DNA from: an uncultured Haloferula sp.
Lineage (GTDB): Bacteria; Verrucomicrobiota; Verrucomicrobiae; Verrucomicrobiales; Akkermansiaceae
DNA length: 11,617 bases
Reading direction: 5' to 3'
NCBI GenBank assembly: GCA_946885645.1
Contig: CAMPGU010000120.1
Location: 1-11,617 of the forward strand
Shown here piece after piece: positions 6,438 through 11,617 of the stretch; the first letter of the stretch is position 1, and each line of letters opens with the position of its first letter. The translations under genes were made by a program, and so were the position numbers. The notes beneath the pieces were generated by a model that searched no databases, had not been told where the DNA came from, and was given only the letters and a program-made list of their open reading frames with translations.

Positions 6438-8894
6438 ATGCACGCCGATCCGACACCCGAATTGCTCAGCCCCGCCGGAAACTGGGACTGTGCCCGCGCC
6501 GCCGTGGCCGCAGGGGCGGATGCGATCTACTTCGGCATGCCGAAATTCAACGCCCGCCTGCGCGCGGACAACTTCACGGAAGCGGATCTACCAGAGCTGA
6601 TGGCGTTTCTGCACAAGCACGGCGTGAAGGGCTTCGTGGCGATGAACACGCTGGTTTTCACCGGCGAGCTGGAAGCGGCCGAGCGGCAACTGCGGCGGAT
6701 CGCGGAGGCCGGTGTGGACGCCCTGATTATTCAGGATCTCGGCCTGGCGAAAATGGCCCGGGAAATCGCGCCCCGGGTCGAACTGCACGCTTCCACGCAG
6801 ATGACGATCACCTCCCCGGAGGGCCTCTCGTTCATCGAGTCCCTCTTTCCCCTGGAGCGGGCGGTGCTGGCACGCGAGCTATCCGTGAGGGAAATCGAAC
6901 GCTTCGGGACACCTTCGACGCCGCTCGAAGTCTTCGTGCACGGGGCCCTCTGTGTCGCCTATTCCGGGCAATGCCTGACCAGCGAATCTCTGGGCCAACG
7001 CTCCGCGAACCGCGGGGAGTGTGCCCAAGCCTGCCGCATGCCTTACGAACTGGTCGTCGATGGCGCTACGCGCGAGCTGGGCGAGGTCCGCTACCTTCTC
7101 AGCCCGCAGGATCTCGCGGCGGTCGAATTGATCCCCGATCTGGTCAAGGCGGGCGTGAAGTCCTTCAAAATCGAGGGCCGCCTCAAGACGCCGGAATACG
7201 TGGCGGCGGTCACGCGTGTGTATCGCAAGGCGCTGGACGCCTGCCTCGGGAAGCCCGTCCCCCCGGTTTCCGCGGAAGATCGCTACGAACTCGAGATGAC
7301 CTTCTCCCGCGGGCTCAGCACCGGCTGGCTGGGCGGCACCAATCACCCGTATCTGACGCACGGGAAATTCGGAAAAAAGCGCGGCCCGCTGCTCGGCACC
7401 ATTTCCGCGTGCGGAGGCACCTGGATCGAACTGGCCGACCGCACGGAGGTGCCGCTGAAGGCGGGCGACGGGGTCGTGTTCGATGCCGGGGAAAACCGGG
7501 ATCTGGAGCAGGGTGCCAGGATCTGGAAGATCGAGGGCGATCGGATCGTTTTCCACCGCACGTACAGCGGAATCAATTTCTCCCGGATCAAGCCCGGCCA
7601 TACGCTCTACAAGACCTCCGACGAGAAGCTGGAATCGGACATCCGCCGCTTCTGGCAGAATGCCAAGCTCCGCGAGGTGAAGCTCGGCATCGACTTCACC
7701 GCACGCGGACGGCCCGGCGAAGCGCTGGTGATCGAGGCACGGCATGATGGCAGGACGGCGTCCGTGTCCTCGCCCGGACCGCTGCAAGCCGCCGCGAAGC
7801 ACCCGCTTTCGGCGGAGACGCTGGAAGCCCAACTCGGCCGCTTGGGGGACACTCCTTTCGAACTGCGGTCTCTGGATTTCCGGGTGGAGGGAGACTGCCA
7901 CGTCGCCCTTTCGGAGCTGAACCGGATGCGGCGGGATCTGGTGGCGGCACTGGAGGAAGAAATGGCGGTGCAGGAAACAAGCGAACCCGACAGCCCGCGG
8001 CCCGCGGTGACGTTCCGCGACCTCATGCCGGAGGTGCGGCCGGGAGCCGGCGCGGCGGAGCTTTCCGTGCTGTGCCGGAGCTTGGAGCAGGTGCGAGCGG
8101 CCCTCGATAGCGGGATCGGCACGATCTATTGCGACTTCGAGGACCCGCGGCGCTACAAGGACGCGGTGGCGCTGCGCCCCACGGGCGGCACTTCGAAGAT
8201 CCTGCTGGCGACGCCGCGGATCATGAAGCCCGGCGAGAGCGGCTACCTGAAGCTGATTGAAAGGGCCGAGCCCGACGGCGTGCTGCTCCGGAATCTCGCC
8301 GCGCTCGAATACTACAAACATCGGAGCGACCTCGTGAAGGTCGGCGACTTCTCGCTAAACGTGGCCAATCCCATTACCGCCCGCTTGCTGAAAGAGGCCG
8401 CCGGATTGGATCTGCTGACGGTGTCTTACGATCTCAATGTCGGCCAGGTGCTCGACCTTGTCGGGGCTGCGCCGGCGGAGTGGTTCGAACTCACGATCCA
8501 CCAGCACATGCCGATGTTCCATATGGAGCACTGCGTCTTCTGCACCTTCCTGAGCAGCGGCACCACCTACAAGGACTGCGGACGGCCCTGCGAAAGCCAC
8601 GTGGTGCACCTGCGCGACCGGGTGGGGCAGCTCCACCGGCTCATGGCGGACGTGGGCTGCCGGAACACGCTTTTCAGCGGGCGGGCCCAAACCGGGGCCC
8701 GCTTCTTCTCCGCGCTCCGGGGCGCGGGCCTTTTGAAATACCGGATCGAGCTCCTCGATGAGGACGATCTCGGTGCGCTCCGGACGATCGCCGCCTACCG
8801 GGACCTGCTGGCGGGAAAGACGGACGCGGAGACGCTTCTGGACAACGTGAAAGCCTTCGAGAAGCTCGGCGTGACGGAAGGAACGCTAGCTTGA
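6438..8894 (+). CDS. Long U32-family (RlhA-like) protein
   Basis: Product is 818 aa. It begins with the family's PELLSPAGNWDCARAAVAAGADAIYFG; the U32 core spans about residues 5-285, followed by a DUF3656-like region (FSRGLSTGWLGG onward, roughly 290-545) and a further C-terminal module. The U32 signature EVFVHGALCVAYSGQCLTS is present, with cysteines C172, C179, C195 and C199. Although named 'peptidase U32', characterised members such as RlhA and TrhP hydroxylate rRNA or tRNA bases using prephenate, and the four cysteines are expected to hold an iron-sulfur cluster. E. coli RlhA has about 650 residues, so this protein is longer; its C-terminus carries a second quartet (C699, C702, C714, C718). 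The start at 6438 is chosen because the 36 upstream codons to 6330 encode no family sequence. No strong Shine-Dalgarno. It heads a tight cluster with the next two genes. Target base unknown. Confidence 0.9.
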   Translation: MHADPTPELLSPAGNWDCARAAVAAGADAIYFGMPKFNARLRADNFTEADLPELMAFLHKHGVKGFVAMNTLVFTGELEAAERQLRRIAEAGVDALIIQDLGLAKMAREIAPRVELHASTQMTITSPEGLSFIESLFPLERAVLARELSVREIERFGTPSTPLEVFVHGALCVAYSGQCLTSESLGQRSANRGECAQACRMPYELVVDGATRELGEVRYLLSPQDLAAVELIPDLVKAGVKSFKIEGRLKTPEYVAAVTRVYRKALDACLGKPVPPVSAEDRYELEMTFSRGLSTGWLGGTNHPYLTHGKFGKKRGPLLGTISACGGTWIELADRTEVPLKAGDGVVFDAGENRDLEQGARIWKIEGDRIVFHRTYSGINFSRIKPGHTLYKTSDEKLESDIRRFWQNAKLREVKLGIDFTARGRPGEALVIEARHDGRTASVSSPGPLQAAAKHPLSAETLEAQLGRLGDTPFELRSLDFRVEGDCHVALSELNRMRRDLVAALEEEMAVQETSEPDSPRPAVTFRDLMPEVRPGAGAAELSVLCRSLEQVRAALDSGIGTIYCDFEDPRRYKDAVALRPTGGTSKILLATPRIMKPGESGYLKLIERAEPDGVLLRNLAALEYYKHRSDLVKVGDFSLNVANPITARLLKEAAGLDLLTVSYDLNVGQVLDLVGAAPAEWFELTIHQHMPMFHMEHCVFCTFLSSGTTYKDCGRPCESHVVHLRDRVGQLHRLMADVGCRNTLFSGRAQTGARFFSALRGAGLLKYRIELLDEDDLGALRTIAAYRDLLAGKTDAETLLDNVKAFEKLGVTEGTLA
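8877..8882 (+). promoter_or_regulatory. Ribosome binding site GAAGGA before the TTG start at 8891
   Basis: GAAGGA lies 8 nt before TTG at 8891, a near-ideal Shine-Dalgarno distance, and sits inside the last codons of the U32 gene. It is 32 nt from the alternative ATG at 8915, too far to serve it. This is the main argument for the TTG start and for translational coupling through the TTGA overlap. Confidence 0.5.
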
Positions 8895-9268
8895 AGAGAA
8901 TCTTGTCCCTCCTCATGGACCTGCCCGACGTCATTGAATACTTTCTCTCAAAGCCCGGCGCGGTGGAAACCACGCCCTTCGGCCCGGATACGCTCGTTTA
9001 CAAGGTAGCCGGCAAGATGTTCGCGCTGGCCGTGCCGGACGAGTTTCCCTCCCGGATCAATCTGAAGTGCGATCCAGAGAGGGCGGTCCTCCTGCGGGAG
9101 GAGCACGAGGCGATCACGCCCGGCTACCACATGAACAAGCGGCATTGGAACACGGTGGTGCTAGACGGCTCGGTGCCCGCGACCCTGGTGCGCGAATTGA
9201 TCGATCTGTCGCATGAATTGGTAGTCGCGTCATTGCCGAAAGCAGAGCGGGCGAAGCTGCGTCTGTAG
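8891..9268 (+). CDS. MmcQ/YjbR family protein
   Basis: Product is 125 aa from TTG at 8891, or 117 aa from ATG at 8915. The family pattern runs through the whole protein: YFLSKPGAVETTPFGPDTLVYKV, the GKMFALA strand, NLKCDPERAVLLREEH, PGYHMNKRHWNTVVLDG and a closing ELIDLSHELVVASLP. MmcQ/YjbR proteins are small, probably cytoplasmic, have a fold likened to DNA-binding proteins, and have no firmly established function. The TTG overlaps the U32 stop (TTGA) and has a well placed GAAGGA; the ATG start instead gives MDLPDVIEYFLSK, matching the usual N-terminus and length of about 118 aa, so the start is undecided. The stop is 4 nt before the GH97 gene, implying cotranscription, but no functional link to either neighbour is obvious. 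Confidence 0.87.
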   Translation: MKRILSLLMDLPDVIEYFLSKPGAVETTPFGPDTLVYKVAGKMFALAVPDEFPSRINLKCDPERAVLLREEHEAITPGYHMNKRHWNTVVLDGSVPATLVRELIDLSHELVVASLPKAERAKLRL

Positions 9269-9272
9269 GCCC

Positions 9273-11168
9273 ATGGCATTCGATCCCAGAGCGGCACTTG
9301 CACTCCTGATCCCCTGTCTTGCGGCGCACTCGGCGGAACTCGCGAACTTGTCCTCTCCAGACGGCGCGAATGTCATTTCGGTGCATCTGGATGAGGACGG
9401 ACGCCCGAGCTATCAGGTCTCGCGGAGGGGCCGCGTCCTGCTGGACCACTCTCCTCTCGGGCTGAAGTGCAGCGATCAGGATTTTTCCCGCCTCACATTG
9501 GAGACCATCGGAGAAACACGGGAGCGCGCGGACCGTTATGAACTTTTCGCCGGGCCGAAGCCGCGCGTGGACCAGCTCCACCGCGAGATGACGCTCGTTC
9601 TCAAGAATTCGGAAGGCTCCGCGATCCATCTGGATCTGGACGCGGGAAATGAAGGGGTCGCCTTCCGCTATCGCTTCCCCGAGAAAGGGGCGGAACGCGT
9701 CGTGGAGAATGAGCTCACCGGCTTCCACCTCCCCGATGAAGCCCGCGGCTGGATCTCTCCTTACAATGCCTCCAGCAATTCCAGCCCGGCCTACGAAGAC
9801 TACTATGTTCCGGTCAAACCGGGCGACCCTCCGCCGGACTCCCGCGGGGGCAAGACGCGCGGATGGTACTTCCCGGCGCTCTTCCAGGTCCAAGGATCGT
9901 GGGCTCTGCTCACGGAATCGGGCACGGATGCGAACTACTGCGGCTGCCACCTCGCCCCCGGCTCGACCGATGGCATTTATCGGGTCGCCTTCCCCTTCGA
10001 CGACGAGGGAACGCGCCGCGTACGCCATCGCGAGAGCACCCTGCCGCGCCATGCCCTGCCATGGACCATGCCCTGGCGCGTGATCGTGATGGCGGATTCC
10101 GCGGGCGGCATCCTCACCTCCACGATGGTCACGGATGTCGCGGCTCCCTCGAAGATCGCCGATACGTCATGGATCAAACCGGGCCGAGCCTCGTGGAGTT
10201 GGTGGGCCCATCCCGAGGGCCAGAACGGGACGGAGCTGTACGCCGAATACCTCGGCATGACGAAGACCCGCGGCTGGGAGCACTCCTTGCTCGATGCCGG
10301 CTGGTGGGAGGCGGATGCGCAGAAGCTCGCCGCGCTGGCCACGGAACAAGGAACAGGACTTCACGTGTGGTCCCATGCCGAAGGATTCTACGACTCCGAC
10401 CGCAGGAAACGGCAGCTCGACAGCTACGTGGAGCTGGGGGTCAAAGGCACGAAGATCGATTTCTGGTGCAGCGACCGGCAAGAGACCCTCGAAGCGATGG
10501 CCGCCACCCTTCGGGATGCCGCGGAGCGGAAGCTGATGGTGAATTTCCACGGCTGCACCCTGCCGCGCGGCTGGCACCGCACTTGGCCGAACTTCATGAC
10601 CGCGGAGGCGGTTCTGGGAGCGGAGTCCTACATGTTCGACGAACGCTACCCGGAGAAGGCGGCGGAGCTGAACACGATCCTTCCCTTCACGCGAAATGTC
10701 GCCGGACCGATGGACTACACGCCTCTGGGCCTCTCGGAAAAACGCTACCGCCGCTTAACCACCGCGGCCCACGAACTTGCCGCCTCGCTGATCTTCACCT
10801 CCGGCATCATCCACTATGCGGACAAGCCCGAGATCTATGCGGCTTTTCCCGAGGAAGCCCGTGCGGTCTTGCGCGATGCTCCGGCGCGCTGGGACGAGAC
10901 GCGGTGCCTCGTCGGCGAGCCCGGACGTCTGGTAGTGCTAGCCCGGAAAGTCGCCGATACCTGGTTCATCGCCGGGATCAATGGCACGAACACCGAAATG
11001 CCGGTGGAGCTCGATCTTTCCACCTTCGCGGGCTTCCCGAGGGCAACCCTCATCCGCGAAGGCAAGGAGCCGCGGATGGAGCTGGCGGCGGAGCGGCCAA
11101 ATGCAGCTCTAAAATGGACGCACACGATGCCCGCGCGTGGGGGCTTCGTGCTACGGCTGGACAAGTAG
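9273..11168 (+). CDS. Secreted glycoside hydrolase family 97, retaining-type (alpha-galactosidase-like)
   Basis: Product is 631 aa. The N-terminus MAFDPRAALALLIPCLAAHSAEL is a signal peptide with a likely cut after AHS. The N-terminal GH97 beta domain follows (SPDGANVISVHLDEDGRPSYQVS, SPLGLKCSD), then the barrel domain from about residue 280 (WSWWAHPEG, SLLDAGWWE) and a short C-terminal beta domain ending GGFVLRLDK. In GVKGTKIDFWCSD, D396 stands where retaining GH97 members have their Asp nucleophile; inverting SusB-type enzymes lack it. VNFHGCTLPRGWHRTWPN and the following E445/E451 fit the active-site and acid/base region. Length is nearer retaining members than SusB (738 aa). Likely role: hydrolysis of terminal alpha-galactosides or related alpha-glycosides outside the cytoplasm. 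The start lies 4 nt after the MmcQ/YjbR stop, with only a weak ribosome binding site. No SusC/SusD-type genes are in view. Substrate is inferred from the residue pattern. Confidence 0.9.
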   Translation: MAFDPRAALALLIPCLAAHSAELANLSSPDGANVISVHLDEDGRPSYQVSRRGRVLLDHSPLGLKCSDQDFSRLTLETIGETRERADRYELFAGPKPRVDQLHREMTLVLKNSEGSAIHLDLDAGNEGVAFRYRFPEKGAERVVENELTGFHLPDEARGWISPYNASSNSSPAYEDYYVPVKPGDPPPDSRGGKTRGWYFPALFQVQGSWALLTESGTDANYCGCHLAPGSTDGIYRVAFPFDDEGTRRVRHRESTLPRHALPWTMPWRVIVMADSAGGILTSTMVTDVAAPSKIADTSWIKPGRASWSWWAHPEGQNGTELYAEYLGMTKTRGWEHSLLDAGWWEADAQKLAALATEQGTGLHVWSHAEGFYDSDRRKRQLDSYVELGVKGTKIDFWCSDRQETLEAMAATLRDAAERKLMVNFHGCTLPRGWHRTWPNFMTAEAVLGAESYMFDERYPEKAAELNTILPFTRNVAGPMDYTPLGLSEKRYRRLTTAAHELAASLIFTSGIIHYADKPEIYAAFPEEARAVLRDAPARWDETRCLVGEPGRLVVLARKVADTWFIAGINGTNTEMPVELDLSTFAGFPRATLIREGKEPRMELAAERPNAALKWTHTMPARGGFVLRLDK

Positions 11169-11173
11169 GTCCC

Positions 11174-11617
11174 TCACGCGGGCCTCACATCGCACCAGCC
11201 GCCGGGCCACGAGACTTTTAGAGGAACTTGAAAAAGCCCGGACAATGCGGAGGCGCTCAGCACCTTCCGCTTCGGCCCATCCGATCGGATCCGGCCCTGA
11301 TCCAGCAAGATCACGCGGCCGATCTCGGGCGGGATCTCGCCGGGATGATGGGTTACCAGCACCAGCGTGTGCCCGCTCGCGATGAGTTCCCGCATCACCG
11401 CCGTCAGACCGACGGAGGCCGCGAAATCGAGCGCGGTCGAGGGCTCGTCCAGCACCAGCACCGGGGGGTCATGGACCAGCGCGCGGGCGATGAGAAAGCG
11501 CCTCCGCTCCCCGGACGATAGCGTGCCGAAGTCCCTGCCCTTCAGGCTCTCCACTCCCAGCCTCTCGATAGCCCGCTCCGCGGCCGCCCTTTCCTTCGCG
11601 CTGAAGCGCATGTCCCG
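11174..11617 (-). CDS. ABC transporter ATP-binding protein (5' partial), COG1119/ModF-like
   Basis: This is the C-terminal 147 codons of an ABC ATPase; the frame stays open (R-D before the Met at 11611) to the right edge, so that Met is internal and the Walker A region is outside. Numbering from that Met: signature LSSGE 31-35, Walker B VLVLDE 51-56, D-loop STALD 58-62 and switch histidine in LVTHHPGEIPP. The latter, together with the ending ILLDQGRI...VLSASALSGLFQVPLKV, resembles single-protein ATPases of the ModF/YlmA group (COG1119) more than sugar or peptide importers; this is from memory of the family. It would energise transport or act as a stand-alone ATPase in the cytoplasm; no permease is visible. 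Its stop is 5 nt from the convergent GH97 stop, with no clear terminator between them. Confidence 0.85.
   Translation of the reverse strand, partial: RDMRFSAKERAAAERAIERLGVESLKGRDFGTLSSGERRRFLIARALVHDPPVLVLDEPSTALDFAASVGLTAVMRELIASGHTLVLVTHHPGEIPPEIGRVILLDQGRIRSDGPKRKVLSASALSGLFQVPLKVSWPGGWCDVRPA

Noticed and set aside
11174..11611. ABC ATPase fragment as a complete 145-aa protein.
   Set aside because: It lacks Walker A and the frame continues past the internal Met to the window edge, so it is truncated by the window and not a gene remnant.

Overview
The window is high-GC, gene-dense bacterial DNA. The best guess for the source is a member of the Verrucomicrobia (Verrucomicrobiaceae, of the Luteolibacter/Haloferula kind). 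This rests on protein style rather than a marker gene: a giant secreted multidomain protein with bacterial TSP3 repeats, a ThuA-plus-propeller-plus-cytochrome fusion, and a C-terminal module of the 'YQLRRSTNL...FYRI' type common in that phylum. No rRNA, tRNA, CRISPR array, insertion sequence or integrase was seen.

Layout. Positions 1-5891 (+) hold the 3' part of one very large gene, cut by the left window edge. It encodes in order a ThuA-like domain, a GSDH-type beta-propeller, an SO2930-like diheme cytochrome c region, an unnamed beta-rich domain, eight calcium-type D-x-D-x-D repeats, an F5/8 type C (discoidin) domain, four more repeats, a second copy of the unnamed domain and a short tail. 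It converges with a small S4 RNA-binding protein of the Hsp15/HslR type (5920-6306, -). A 131-bp divergent spacer follows, containing interleaved inverted repeats. Next comes a tight same-strand cluster: a long U32-family protein (6438-8894), a MmcQ/YjbR-like protein (8891-9268) and a secreted GH97 glycosidase (9273-11168). The cluster converges, with a 5-nt gap, on the 3' part of an ABC ATPase gene (11174-11617, -) cut by the right edge.

How the genes may work together. The giant protein looks like an exported device in which a sugar- or polyol-oxidising propeller is covalently joined to a two-haem electron acceptor and held on a carbohydrate or cell surface by discoidin and calcium-repeat modules. 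The GH97 enzyme, with a signal peptide and the active-site pattern of retaining members, could release sugars in the same compartment. That link is inference; the genes are about 3.4 kb apart and not in one operon. The S4 and U32 proteins are both translation/RNA-related (ribosome rescue and RNA hydroxylation families) and share a divergent control region. All gaps between genes are short; the only spacer over 100 bp is 6307-6437.
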